From Cunninghamia lanceolata (taxonomy: Eukaryota > Streptophyta > Pinopsida > Cupressales > Cupressaceae), in the NCBI GenBank assembly GCA_027924645.1, contig BSBN01001017.1:4428501-4492500 (forward strand): a stretch of DNA of 64,000 nucleotides, given 5' to 3'. Positions 12,701-24,393 of the stretch are shown here, one piece after another; positions within the stretch are counted from its first letter, which is position 1, and the number at the start of each line of letters is the position of its first letter. The notes beneath the pieces were generated by a model that did not search any database, was not told where the DNA came from, and worked only from the letters and a program-made list of their open reading frames with translations. The position numbers and the translations under genes are program-made.

Positions 12701-12712
12701 GCTCTGATACCA
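12701..12712 (-). other. Primer-binding site of the nested minus-strand element
   Basis: GCTCTGATACCA on the plus strand is TGGTATCAGAGC on the minus strand, directly abutting the LTR end. Confidence 0.92.
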
Positions 12713-12974
12713 TGTTGAAGTTGATAATTAACTCGAAACACTAGTATCACATGCAAAACCTAAGATTTACCTTCTACAAGAGAAAAAAGCAAAGAGGAAT
12801 AATTTGCACAACAAGGATGAATTAATGAAATAGATTAATGAATTACATGTGAGAACTTGCTTTTATATTTGCAAGTTAGAGAAAAACCCTAATATGACTT
12901 AAGAATAACCTAAGACTAAAATTAGCCCTAAGTAAACTTAATAAAGTATAATTAAATATTTAATTACACCAACA
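12713..12974 (-). repeat. 5' LTR of the nested minus-strand element
   Basis: A 262-bp repeat of 10,421-10,683, followed by the TSD ACCCT. Confidence 0.93.
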
Positions 12975-12979
12975 ACCCT

Positions 12980-13491
12980 CCCATCTACTCTAAGCATATC
13001 ACTCTGCTCATTGCTGATAAATGCCAAGTACTTGATATCCAGTTCCAAGGCTCACAGCTCAATGCACACACATAAGGTAACCTTTAATGATTAATTTAAA
13101 ATTTCTATTTATATTCATTATTACTTGTGTTTATTTCATGCATGTGGCAATATATCACCCTTTCCATGTAATCATTACTCTTTCATCCCTGCAAATTCAT
13201 TCGTGAAGTGTGGTCACTTCAACTTTCAATTGGGGGGAGGGGTATATGGTTAGTCATTTTTCTAAATTTTTTGCCACCAAGTTTTTAGAAGCTGTCAAGG
13301 TTTTCATGTGCCATTTTCCACGATAGTCGACCTGCCCCTAAATTGTGAGCTTGTAGTTTTCCTGTGAGTGAGCTAAAATTTTAAAATTTTTCATAACAAA
13401 GAGCTCTAAAAGCTATAGTTGGGGGGGGGGGTGGAGAATTGAAAGGCAGTCTTCTAAAGGTGGTAAAATTGAAATTAGGCAGAATTAAGAA
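12980..13491 (+). other. Gypsy non-coding spacer before the third ORF
   Basis: The Gypsy element resumes after the nested insertion. No coding signature is visible. A run of G occurs at about 13,422-13,431. Confidence 0.6.
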
Positions 13492-16103
13492 TTGATAAGA
13501 GTGCAAAATATAGGTGCGATGGGGGGTGATGTTATCAGAAGAGAGCCATCGATGCATAAGGAGATATTGGAGGATGTATTGGTTCTACCCCTCTTTACCA
13601 GAGTGTGGTGGTTAGACTATTTTCTAAAATTAATAGAGTATGATAATGAAATGGCAAGGGATTTTGCAGCAACATTGCAGTATGACGAAGCCACAGTCAG
13701 GGGATTGGTCGTGGATGCCTCTGAGATAGCCATTGCCCAAGTCACCAGTTTACCACGTACATGGTCTAAGTATCCAGCCCGTACTGATGCAGCTACAACG
13801 AGGGAAGAATTTTGTGAGCGTGCTGAGAACTTGGACTCGACCACACAAGGTACAAAGAGATTATCCCTTCCATTCTTTTGGGGGAAGTGTGCTTCATATA
13901 TTATCAAATATATTACCTATGATGGTTGACATAATTTGTTGTATACTGCACACTTTAAGTTGTTGAATCACCAGCATCATGACAAACTAGTTAATATTCC
14001 CAATTATTTTTATAATATGTTGAAAAGAATGGCATTTGAGTATCAGAAAAGGCAAATAGAGACTACATTGTCTCATCATTGTTTGATAGCTCTGTTGGTT
14101 AAAATGAGTTTGAGAATTTAGTACCCACGGGTTAATTTGAATGCTTTTAAACAATGCAAGGATATCTCAGAATTATTGGAAGTAGATGAACCCCAATAAG
14201 ATCCTGATGTTGAACCTGAAGTAGAACCTGAAGTTGAACCTGAACAAGAAGAGCCACAGGAGGAAATTCCTTCAGAAACTAGGCCGGTGACAGTAGAAGA
14301 ATCCTCACCTCCTAACCCTAAACCTATGAGAGGAGCTATGAGAAGTGATGCTTCTACTTCTTCTAAGAAGAAGAAGAGTAAGAAGAATGTGAAGAAGCAT
14401 AAGGGTGTTGAGAAAGAGAAGGGTGCAGGGGAAAGAAAGGAGAGAAAGGAGAGGAAGAAGAGGAAAAGGAGAAAAAGTGAAGAGAAGCCAAAAATTGTCA
14501 CACCTAGGCGTTCAGGAAGGTTGAAGAGGAAGGGTGTGGGAAAAGGAGTTGATGAGGAACAAGGGGAAGTAGAAAAGGAAGAAGCACAATAGCAGCAAGA
14601 TCCAACATTTTTGGACACAGCTTCATAAAAGGAAGGAAATGCCCTTGAGAATGCTCCTATTGATGCCAGTATACCTACTAAATGAAGAAGGTATGTTTCT
14701 TCATCCTCTAGTTCTGATTCAGAAGACATTTTCATTGCAAAGAAGATGGGAAAATCAGTTCTTGGTAGCCCTGCTAAAGAAGTTTTTGATGTTACTAAAA
14801 ATAAGGATGAAAGTTTTGATTGTGAAAAGAAAAAGAGTTGTTGGAAGATAGAAATATAAGGCAAGAACTTCAAGAAGCCCTAGATAGGATAAAACAATTA
14901 GAAGAACAAGTAAAACAGTATGAGGAAAAGGATAGGGAAAAAGAGATAAGAATACAAGAGTTGGAGGAGAAAATTCACACTTATAGTCATGGAACCAATA
15001 TGGACCTATTGGCACAGGTGGTTGAGAGTAAAATGGAAAATGAGGGAAGAGAAGCACCAATTCCACAACCTCCTATAATAAGACCTCCAACATGCCTCAC
15101 TGTTCTATCTTTGGGTTTTGAATTGGTGAATTTCAATAATAAATTCAAGCAAGAAAAGGAAAACTGGGAGAAAGAGAAACAGATTCTTAATGCATCATTA
15201 GAAAGTAAAAATGTTGAATATAAAAGGGTGGAAGGAAAGTTGACAGAGGTAATTGACAGAGCAATTCAAATCATTTAATGTAAACCCCCACCAAGAGTTT
15301 ATGCACTGTTTCTTAAAGAAATTTTTTTGAGTTTTCAGTTTAATAGATTCATTAATGATCAGTCTATTTCTATTTCTTCAAGGCATCATGTTTTCTAGTT
15401 ATTTCAAGAAGTCAATTTGGAGGAACAAGATCAGTTGTGTGAATATTGTTTGCACAATTACTTGATGGAAGAAGATACAGAGTGGAATCCCTTGATTTAT
15501 GTTGGTGATCTTCAAGTTAGAGCATTGTTATCTTACTTCAGGAATGAGCAGCTTAGAGGAGAACTGATGGATAGATATGAGGAACAAGAAAAGAAAGTGC
15601 CACTACAGATTAGGAAAGAATCCTTAAATCCCAATGTGACCATGACCCAATGGTTAACACTCTTGTCTCATAAGGGTTCAAGTAAAGTGATTATGGATTT
15701 GAGACTCAGGGATTATAGAAGGATATATTGGGTAGTAGTGTCTATTATTTAGAACTACCAAAGGCATGTGCAGAGCAGATGGGATAGTCTAACCCTAGAA
15801 TTGCAGAAGAAAGAGCCTCACTCTATCCACAATTTCATGAATATGTTTGAGAGGTTGCGTAGGTAGATCCAAATCTCAAAGCAAAGATGAGTGGCATGGC
15901 TACCCCTTACTTATCATCCTCCTATTCTCCTTTATCCAATTCCATATTGGGCAGGAGGAAGAAGTGAAGAGTGTAGGAGTGCAGAGTCAATCAGGATGGA
16001 CAGATTTACATGCTATAATAGATTTTATCTCCAGCAGGGACAGGGTGTTAGAGAAGATGTGGACCTTAGGAAAATTACTTTGCATTATAATCTTTTCCCC
16101 TAG
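13492..16103 (+). pseudogene. Third ORF of the Athila-like Gypsy element (function unknown)
   Basis: An ORF of roughly 870 codons lies between integrase and the polypurine tract, where Athila elements carry their env-like or accessory ORF. The N-terminal part (13,492-14,120) contains IAQVTSLPRTW and FWGKCASYIIKYI, resembling the plant-specific retroelement domain found at this position. Then come an acidic VEPEVEPE repeat, a Lys/Arg-rich tract with a PRRSGRLKRKG AT-hook-like motif (about 14,350-14,540), a coiled coil (about 14,850-15,000) and a C-terminal region to 16,103. In-frame stops and one frameshift between 14,592 and 14,838 disable it. No clear signal peptide or membrane segment supports a true envelope. 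Confidence 0.65.
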
Positions 16104-16158
16104 GTGTTTACTTGAGTGTTTTTGCTTGAGGTCAAGCAAAAGTCTAGTTGGGGGGAAA
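16104..16158 (+). other. Gypsy 3' untranslated end with polypurine tract
   Basis: GGGGGGAAA at 16,150-16,158 directly precedes the 3' LTR. This is the plus-strand primer site expected of an LTR retrotransposon. Confidence 0.85.
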
Positions 16159-17543
16159 TGATGGGTTCAAATATTGGCTTCTTTTATGTTATTTCTATAT
16201 GATTTTAGACTTTATGCCTATGATATTCCAGATACTTTTCCAAGACATTACCATCATAATATGTTGTTTTTATATATTTTGCAAACTTTGAACCTATTCT
16301 GCCAAATATCAAACATGGTGATAATATTTGTCAAATGAATGAGTTAGACATGAGTATGTATGCATATAGATGAGATTTTATAAGTTTAATTATTAAGGTT
16401 ATTTACATGCATATGTTCAATGGATTAACCCCTATGCAACAGTGAGTATGTGGCATCGAGGAGAGGAGAATTCGCAGCACATTGCAAAACAGGGCATTAA
16501 AGGAAGTCATAGTCAAATGCCAACTGAAGCTGAACGCGATCATTATGGAAGAATAAATACAAAAGGAGAAGACTTGTTCTAGGATTCTAATCGCAGCTTG
16601 TGTGTTTCATAAATGAGCCATTGTATAGGAATTTTTGTTTGAACAGGACTCTACTCCCTCTATTTAGTTAGATTAATAAATTGATCTCAACCCTGTACCC
16701 TGATATCTAGGGGTGGATTGATGATCAAAGTTAGTTGGTAGTTACATAACACTCTCCCGTCTTTGTATAAGTTAGGAGGGATGAGTTCGATGTCAAGTTA
16801 GTTCTTTTCCCAAGTTACTTCATTTTATATTTGCCCAGTTGTTACTCTATTTTTCTATGTTTGAAGATCCAAACATGTTTTATTGAATACAATATGAGAA
16901 GATCCTGTTTATGATATGAATTGAATACAACTATGTGTTAGAAGAATGTGTGAGAATGTGAAGTAGATTTGATTTCCAGTTAAGTGAGATAGTCCCCTGA
17001 GCTGGCCACTCAAAGTATTGGTCTTCACTTCATCTATTTCGTTATTTATTTATCCATTTCTAGTTAAATTTGTTTCTTTGATATTTCATAAATTGCATTG
17101 TGAGTTCAGTAAGTTATTTTGATTACTATTTCCAATAGTTGTGATTCATGAATGAGTGCATGCTTTGTTTATTGTAAGTCATCCAGAGGTTAGTGTTAAT
17201 TTATTTTATCATTCTGGATATTTTGAGTTAATTCTGTAATTACCTATTAAATATAGTTATCTACAGCTTATGCTGCAGGTACCCGTAGCCACTAGGTTCT
17301 GTAGTTGTTTTTACTGTTTTTGTATTTCTGAGAATTCTAGCCAAGTAAAATGCTCTAAGTAGGTTTGGACAAGATAGTTTAGGATAGATATGAGTCTTGG
17401 AGGCATATATAGTGCAAGTGCCATCATAAGCTTACGCTCCTTGGTTGATAATTTAATGTAGGAATGTAATGATAGAGTGGATTGTTCAGATAGGTTTACC
17501 CCTGAATTATGCTAAGTCTACAATGCATTAGTTTTCCTCTACA
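16159..17543 (+). repeat. Gypsy 3' LTR
   Basis: Equal in length (1,385 bp) to the 5' LTR and followed by the TSD CCAAA. Confidence 0.95.
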
Positions 17544-17715
17544 CCAAATTTATTTTGTAAAGACAAGTGGGTTCAATCGCACTCACATAAAGTGTCAAAT
17601 TGACCCTATCTTTCACATTTTGTTCATGCACTCAAACTATAAAGTTCCAAAACAAGGCGGGATCAAAAACTAATCAAGGGGTTGTCTTGTGTTTTGTTCT
17701 TTTTTTTTTCACAAA

Positions 17716-18540
17716 ATGGACCTAATCCTAACTCCATTTAACTACTATGAATGGAAGCAATCAATGGAGATAAAACTCATGAAACTAGGATTGCATCAGG
17801 TCACTATGGGTTTGGAACTTGAACCAACAGCTGCTGCAGAAAAATGTAAATGGTTTAATCGGAATGATGAAGCCTATGGTACATTGTGTATGTCTCTTTC
17901 TTCTGACCTTCTCTTTCACATTGCTTAAGCCACAACACCTAATGTTGTATGGACAACATTAGAATCTTTGTTTGGCAAACAAGATGTAATGAGAGGACAT
18001 AAACTGGAAAATGAACTAATAAGTCTTAATCCACAAGACTTTAACACAATTCAAGATTTCTTCACTAAACTGCATTTGGTAAGGTTTCAACTCAAACTAT
18101 GTGGAATTGAAAAACAAGATGAACAATTGGTTCTAAGTGTCTTCTCAAAGTTAAGTCCTATGTATGTCGTGTTTGTTTCAACTTTTCATGCAACAAAGGA
18201 TGCTCTTGGTACATGCTTCACTATGCCTTCACTTTCAGATTTTATTGTTTCTCTTACAAAGGAGAAATACAAATTAATTCAAATGGGTACAATGAAGACT
18301 TCAAAGTCACAAGCTCTTGTTGCAACTAAATCATCAACTAAGTCAAAGAAACAACATAAGGATCAAGCTAAAAGCACAAAATCTGAATCACCGTCTGTTT
18401 CATCTCCCTCCTCAAAAGGGATAAGTTTTAAGGAAAGGCCCACATGTGCTTACTCTCAGAAACTTGGTCATGAAGAAAGTAGATGCTTTCAAAAAGATAA
18501 AGATGAGTTAAATAAAACTTCTTCAACAAACTCAACTTGA
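17716..18540 (+). pseudogene. Copia gag region
   Basis: The frame begins MDLILTPFNYYEWKQSM, the usual start of plant Copia gag. It continues with WTTLESLFGKQ and the LHLVRFQLKLCGI and LVLSVFSKLSPMYVVF segments. One stop at about 17,926-17,928 splits it. The C-terminal knuckle is damaged: it reads CAYSQKLGHEESRC, with the second Cys replaced by Ser. The start at 17,716 is preferred over the upstream Met because homology begins there. A frameshift near 18,520 separates gag from protease. Confidence 0.85.
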
Positions 18541-19171
18541 ATTGTCCAAACTCAAGGCAAGTGGTTCTTCTAATTTTGCATCTACATCATCCACATATTT
18601 AGATAAAGGAAAGAACAAGGGTATGGCACTTCTTGCTTCAACAAAACCTACATCAGATAAGCAACTTCTTGATTCAGGGGCATCACACCATATGGTTGCC
18701 ACAAAGGAGTTGTTTTCTACCTATGAACCATGTTCATCCCCTCCAATTCTTATGGGGAATAACACATCTATGACTGCTTATGGAAAAGGATCTATTGATA
18801 TTGGTAAAGGAACATTTAATGATGTACTTTATGTTCCTTTTTTGTCTACCAATCTCCTTTCCATTTACCAGATCACACACAGTGGCACAGGGAAAATAAT
18901 TCACTTCACATCCACTTTAGTGATTATCAGAGATTTGCATAGTAGAGACATCATTGCTACAGGACATGTTGATCATGGTTCTAGAGTGTATTCTTTTTCT
19001 TGCTTTGACTCTACCAACTTTGATGATGGTTTGAGTATAGATGACACTGACACATTCAGCCTTCAGAAGGAGACTCAGTTTGGTTGCTTGCACCTTGGAG
19101 TTCTATCCTCCTCATTGGTTCCCACACCTACTAATATTCTCTCTCCTTCATCTCGTGCTTTTCATCTTTGA
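18541..19171 (+). pseudogene. Copia protease region
   Basis: The aspartic protease active site DSGASHHM is at 18,671-18,694, with the usual downstream YVPFLSTNLLSI and the HSRDIIATGHVD type of linker. About 209 codons are open. The integrase zinc finger and catalytic core expected next in Copia elements are absent, so pol is truncated here. Confidence 0.82.
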
Positions 19172-19465
19172 GTGTTTCATCATCTTTGGGTTCTCATGAC
19201 TCAGGATAGTAGGATCGACACATATGTGTTACTAATGCAATTGATTGGGATGACTACTTGGCAGGCATATCAGACTTGTTTAATGAGTCCCATTTTATAG
19301 AGTTAGTAGACACTTTTGATGATAGTCATGCTTATCACCTTGGAGGATGTTGTTCCTCCATCTCCTAATTCTGTTTCGATTCCACCAGTGGTTTCACTAC
19401 AGTTTCAAGAGATTTCATTGAAGCCTCTGAATTATGTGCAGCATTCAGAGACTTATGTTTTTCTC
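19172..19465 (+). other. Copia remnant after protease
   Basis: About 290 bp without a recognisable protein family, ending at the TSD TTCTC (19,461-19,465) of the solo LTR. It probably abuts 22,625 in the ancestral element. Confidence 0.5.
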
Positions 19466-22400
19466 TGTAACATCCAAGTTCTAAAAACATAGTAAAACCA
19501 GAAAAATTACCATAGAGTAATTCAATAAGATAAAAATGAGATAGAGATTTTTTTTCTTTTATTTAACTCATAAACAAATATCAATAATTACAAGGTTTTT
19601 CCTTTACAAAGAACAATACATCATGAAGTCTTTCTCAAAGACAAAGTTTACAATGTCAATCAATTACATAGACAAATTGGAATAAATATTGCTGCTGAAT
19701 ATCTGACATCTTTATCACAGGTCCTGGCATATCTTTTGCTTGGAGAGAGAGTATCTTTCCACTGATTTACCTCCATCCACAGACCAACGGTCTCCCACAC
19801 ATCTTCCACATAGGAAGTGGCCCTACCTTTCACGAGGGATATAGACCAAAGGTGACCAGTGGTGATTTGCCTATCCTGAGTACATAGTGTTGTATCCTAC
19901 ACCTATCCATCAATCATACAACTCTAGATACCCTCTAGCTAAGTATGCTTTCTGACAAATTGTGCATTCTAGATATAGTGAACCGACAATGCATGCAGAA
20001 GACACTTGCATTACTTTGGCCAAAGCTTTAATATCAATAATGCTCATAATGAATGTGGTCGTTGTGTTCACCCACCCCTACTCGACTTGGATATTGTCGT
20101 ATTCTTGCAGTTTATTCTTACTGATAATATTTATGTAAATAGTCTAATCACCAAGCCATGATATTGGCTTCCTTGACAAGAATAAGTTTAAATATCATAA
20201 CTATTTAGTTGGTTCATAATCATTCTTAGGGTTAACCTATTATCCTTGGAAAATACAATTTCACTAAAAATCATATAACAACCCTAGGAGATTTAGGTTC
20301 TTATTCGACCAATGGTTTAACTCATCCATGGTTAGAAATAATTTAACTCTTGCAAAGATAATAACTCCTATTTCAAGAACATAAATACTATTCAAATCAC
20401 TTTTAAGTGATGCCATTACCTTCACTTCTCATATACTCATAAAGGAATTCTATGTAAAGTTTGTAGACATTGTCTTTCGACATAAAATAGGTATACTATA
20501 AAACTATACTCGCCAAGATTATTTGTATAGATAATATAGAAAATCTTGCAACATTTAGTAAATTTTCTAAACTATCCTTAGTTAATCGATAACTCAATAG
20601 GTTTACCATAATGGACATAAGTCACTTAGACTCTAGTTTCTATTGGTAAGGAATCATTCTTGACCATGTATTTAACCAAGAATGGCTTCAAAAGATATTA
20701 TTTTCTATTTGATCTTCAAGACCACACTACTCACAGTTTGGTAAGTTTTTCCTTAATAATTAGCCTCTACTAATTCTTTCGAATTACTTTTCAAGACTAA
20801 CTTATACCTACACAGTCGGTTGTCCTAAAAAAGAGACTCAATCAAGTATGAGACTTGTTCACTAGTTTCATAATAACTATGTTATTCTTCGTGAAATAGA
20901 TACTAGTAGAATATTTTGGTTCCTAAACTCATATTATGACAAGCATCATAGTTTTATACAAAGGCATGGGGTCGGCCTAATTAAATCATTAGATAGATTA
21001 CATTATCAACATAAGAATCAGCCTTACCAGGCTACATCGACTCCCAAGCTTTAAACTAAAATAGAATAAGAGTTATACAATGACTCATTATGCCCTCCAT
21101 ATACAGTCGACTCATCTCATTGAACTGCATCGATACTAAGAAGAGAGACACAGTCGGCTCATCTTCATTGAAACATTTATAGTATAAACTTGAGGATTAT
21201 CAAAAGGAAAATGGACGATTGTCCAAGACAAGAATACATTAAATCTTTCATTGTTTTCTACATGCATAGAAATGCAAAAGCATTTACCTGAAGCAACGCT
21301 TTACACAACAAGGATAACAGATTGAATTCACTGCAATCTTCCTAAAAATCCTTCTCCACTACGCGTAGTCCCTCTTCTATCCTCAGTTACCAGACTCTAC
21401 CCCCCCAAAAGAATCCAACGACTATCAAAGTCATGGTTACTTAAGAGCTCCAAACTGACTCATTAATGAGTCGTGCCACTAAGCGCTCCACTCAAGACAA
21501 TTAGAAACTCATTCGTAACAATGATTTTTAGTCTCTAGTGAAGACTCAACCACCAGCTATAAAGGTGCAATCAACACCATATGTTGATCTTTGCAAAATT
21601 TGTTGAGATGAGTGAGTGAATGTGGCTGGTTATACACCACTCCTCATCAATGAGGCCGCCAACTCAATAACAGAAAGACAACAATCGATTACTCTTAAAG
21701 AGTAGTTTGATCCATCATGGTTTAACATTAAAGGCTCTCCTCAATAGATGCCTATGACTGCATAATTAAAAACCATAGTAATTAATCATGTGGTATTACC
21801 TCATTCGACTCATAAACATATTATATTTGATTATATCAAATATCATTTTCATATCATTATCTCTATTTGATTATTATGATATAATCAATAAAAGAATAAT
21901 ACTAAATAAAGGATTACAGAAAATGTGATCGGGTTGAGCTAGTCTCCCCATCATGTTCCGTTGACAAAAACACGTCATCTTAACTTGACGATAAAGTCTT
22001 AACGTTAAGAATCTATTATAACACTACAAGTGACTTAATAATAATAAGACGACTATCTTATGACAATAACGTCGTAATATTTACGTTAAACGTAAATAGT
22101 CACAATTCATACACAAACAATGTCGTTAACGTTATCAACAACTAAGATGACTTACTATGACTTAAAGAGATTGTATAATATCGACTACCTGTCAATTTGG
22201 TTCAAAAGTAATACAACAAGACATGACTTACCTCCTACGACACATTGGTTCATGTTTTCGTTAAACACTTATACTCGATTTGGCAAATAAACCACTCATA
22301 ACCCGAGGTCTATATCTCTCTCCTCAAAAGATATTCTCTCTCTCTTCTCTGAGAGTCATCTGAGAATCTGTATTCCTATTTCAACTTGTAACCAAACAAT

Positions 22401-22619
22401 ATATGATTAGTGCATCATTATTCAAATAATTCAAATAATGAATCAAATCTCATAATGCAATTATTAAATTGATAATAATGTAATCTTTTCTATAATTTCA
22501 TAAATGGCATTCAATATAATCCATGTCTTTCCTTGTCATTAATCTAATCATCATAATAAATTTACTTATGTCCAAGTAAAAGTAAAAAGTATAGCAAGAC
22601 AAAAATTGGGGATGTAACA
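19466..22619. mobile_element. Solo LTR (3,154 bp) inserted in the Copia element
   Basis: The insertion begins TGTAACATCC and ends GGATGTAACA, so its ends are inverted repeats with one mismatch. It is flanked by a perfect 5-bp TSD TTCTC (19,461-19,465 and 22,620-22,624). No ORF above background is seen. TG...CA ends, a 5-bp TSD and LTR-like length fit a solo LTR left by recombination. Orientation is not certain. A non-coding DNA transposon is the less likely alternative. Confidence 0.75.
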
Positions 22620-22624
22620 TTCTC

Positions 22625-23054
22625 ACTTGGGAAGATATTATGCATCTTTCTGCAATTCTCCTTCTTCCACAAGGAAGACATGTTTGACATTTTAGGATCA
22701 CTTTCAGTGTTCTTCATCGAGCATCACTCAGCACTGCAGGATCCATCATCTTATGGGGGGCTCTCTAGTCTCTCTCTTTCTCTCCTATGGGGGGAATATT
22801 TCTTGTACTTTTGTGATAGAAGTAGTTTTTGGGGGGTCATGAGTCCTCCTTCTATCTTTCTTCTTCTTTCACTTGTACATTTAATTCTTGCATCATTTCT
22901 CTTTTGGAGAGGAGTTTTGTTCCCATTGGGTTTTCCCCTTTTTCTCTGCTTATATGAGAAATTTGTTCATGGGTACCTAACATGGCCTAGTAGTCGGGAC
23001 CCATCATCATCTTTGTTTCACTACTCCCTAAGTTGCACTTAAGGGGGGGGGGGG
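22625..23054 (+). other. Copia 3' untranslated region with polypurine tract
   Basis: This region ends in a run of G (23,043-23,054) next to the 3' LTR. Its last 300 bp resemble the reverse complement of 10,690-10,960 in the small nested element. The shared phrases include a CTTTTGGAGAGG stretch, CCTAACATG and CCCTAAGTTGCAC. Confidence 0.75.
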
Positions 23055-23447
23055 TGTTAGTGTGAAAAGTTACATTATCTATCTAGTTAGCTTTTAGCAT
23101 GATTAAAAGATTAATATTCACACTTGATTAAGTCCAACTTTGGGCTTCTTACCTTTTTGTTGATCACCTCATGTGGTGAAGACATGTGTGCTCACCTTTG
23201 TGAGACACCTACTTCATGCAAACTTGCCACTTACTCAAACATGTGTCATCTGAGTAGACAAGCGTTGCACCTTTGGAGGGTTGCTTAGTCGTTGTGTACG
23301 ACCTTCTCACCTCCACTTGTTTGCCTATTTAAGCAAGGCTCTATGTACATAATCTTCATCTCTTGAATATCAAATTTGGCTTTTTGTGCTCATGCTTTGT
23401 AAAAGTTTATCTTGTTTTTTGTTTGCAGATCTTGGCTGACATTTTCA
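23055..23447 (+). repeat. Copia 3' LTR
   Basis: A 393-bp copy of 1,261-1,651, followed by CCTTC. Confidence 0.9.
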
Positions 23448-24376
23448 CCTTCTTCCTCCTTCCTCTCGTGGAATCATGTCCACCACAGATTGACCTCCTC
23501 CTCCAAATACTCTCTACTCTCCTCTCCTCCTTTGTGGGATCCAACCCACCACAAACTGACCACCTCCACCAAGTTCCACCTGCAACATCCTCTACAATCA
23601 CTACACACAAATATGCAACATCCGTATACCAATCTGCAACTACAACTTCATCCTCTACAACTGCAATCTCTTATACTCTCATCATAGAAGGTAAATGATC
23701 ATCATCATAACTAAATTCAAAATAAAAAATTACCTCTTCTTCGTCTTTTGCTACAACATTCATCTTCTTTCCTCCATCGGCAAGCTTATCAAACCATTGT
23801 TCTTCTATCGCCAAAATCTGCAACATTAAATCATCCTTGTCTCCACCATTCGTCGCAATATTCTCAAGATTCATTGATGCAACCTCAACTTCTTCACCTT
23901 TATTTTTAGCTACAACCTCTTTCTCAACTGCAGTCTCATCTGCTAAGGCTTTCATGTCCTCTAAAGGACACTCATACACTGCTACAAATTCACTCTCTCC
24001 CTCTTTTTCCATGCTCTCATCTAAGCATATTGATGCAACCTCATGCTTATCTTCATCATGCTTGACCAATTCCTCTTGCTACCTTGCTTCCAATCTATCC
24101 ACTCTCATGGTTATATCAACCATCATCGAGGAGATCTTCCTCCTTTGGTAATACTTCTAGCCCTCCCATATCACAGGCTTCCTTACGAATATCCTCATGC
24201 TTAATCTTCCACACAACACACTCTCAATCTACAAAGACAAATTCTTTTGCGACTTCCGAGCTCTCAATTGTTCAAGACTCTCTCCCACCTGCAATAATCC
24301 TTTTGAGCTTCCCACAACTACTTCCTCTTCTTTACCCACAGGTCTTAGTGGATCCTCTCCACTCTCAGGATAACTT
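23448..24376 (-). other. Internal region of the outermost LTR element
   Basis: This lies between the Copia insertion and the degenerate minus-strand primer-binding site. A minus-strand frame (23,671-24,069, 132 codons) is strongly acidic and contains LMLQILAIEEQWFDKL. It may be a gag-type remnant, but no zinc knuckle, protease or RT can be recognised. Confidence 0.4.
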
Positions 24377-24388
24377 GCTCTGATACTA
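24377..24388 (-). other. Degenerate primer-binding site of the outermost LTR element
   Basis: The minus strand reads TAGTATCAGAGC, one change from TGGTATCAGAGC. It lies 5 bp beyond the CTCTTGCA terminus of the candidate LTR. Confidence 0.55.
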
Positions 24389-24393
24389 CTTAA

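Larger units (their letters stand above)
10421..12974 (-). mobile_element. Non-autonomous minus-strand LTR element nested in the Gypsy element
   Basis: LTRs of 262-263 bp (10,421-10,683 and 12,713-12,974) are nearly identical and begin TGTTGGTG and end CAACA on the minus strand. The perfect TSD is ACCCT (10,416-10,420 and 12,975-12,979). The minus-strand primer-binding site TGGTATCAGAGC adjoins the 5' LTR at 12,701-12,712, and a run of G precedes the 3' LTR. The 2-kb interior has no RT or integrase. It keeps a CCHC zinc-knuckle peptide (11,568-11,609) and a 42/35-bp minisatellite. Its polypurine-proximal 270 bp resembles that of the surrounding Copia element. Confidence 0.93.
2884..17543 (+). 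mobile_element. Athila-like Ty3/Gypsy retrotransposon, decayed
   Basis: Both LTRs are exactly 1,385 bp (2,884-4,268 and 16,159-17,543), begin TGATGG and end CTACA. The TSD CCAAA is perfect (2,879-2,883 and 17,544-17,548). A tRNA-Asp-type primer-binding site follows the 5' LTR and a GGGGGGAAA polypurine tract precedes the 3' LTR. Domain order is gag, protease, RT, RNase H, integrase, then a third ORF before the polypurine tract, as in the Athila/Tat branch of plant Gypsy elements. A minus-strand element (10,421-12,974) sits between integrase and the third ORF. Many in-frame stops and at least three frameshifts make it inactive. Confidence 0.95.
1261..23447 (+). mobile_element. Copia-type LTR retrotransposon with gag and protease but no recognisable integrase or RT
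   Basis: Two near-identical LTRs of about 392 bp (1,261-1,651 and 23,055-23,447) begin TGTTAG and end TTTTCA. The 5' LTR is followed directly by TGGTATCAGAGC, the classical initiator-Met primer-binding site. The 3' LTR is preceded by a G-rich polypurine tract. Flanks CCTTT (1,256-1,260) and CCTTC (23,448-23,452) are a TSD with one change. The element has swollen to 22 kb through a Gypsy insertion (2,884-17,543) and a solo LTR (19,466-22,619). Removing these leaves about 4.4 kb with gag and a DSGA protease only, so it is non-autonomous or internally deleted. Confidence 0.9.
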
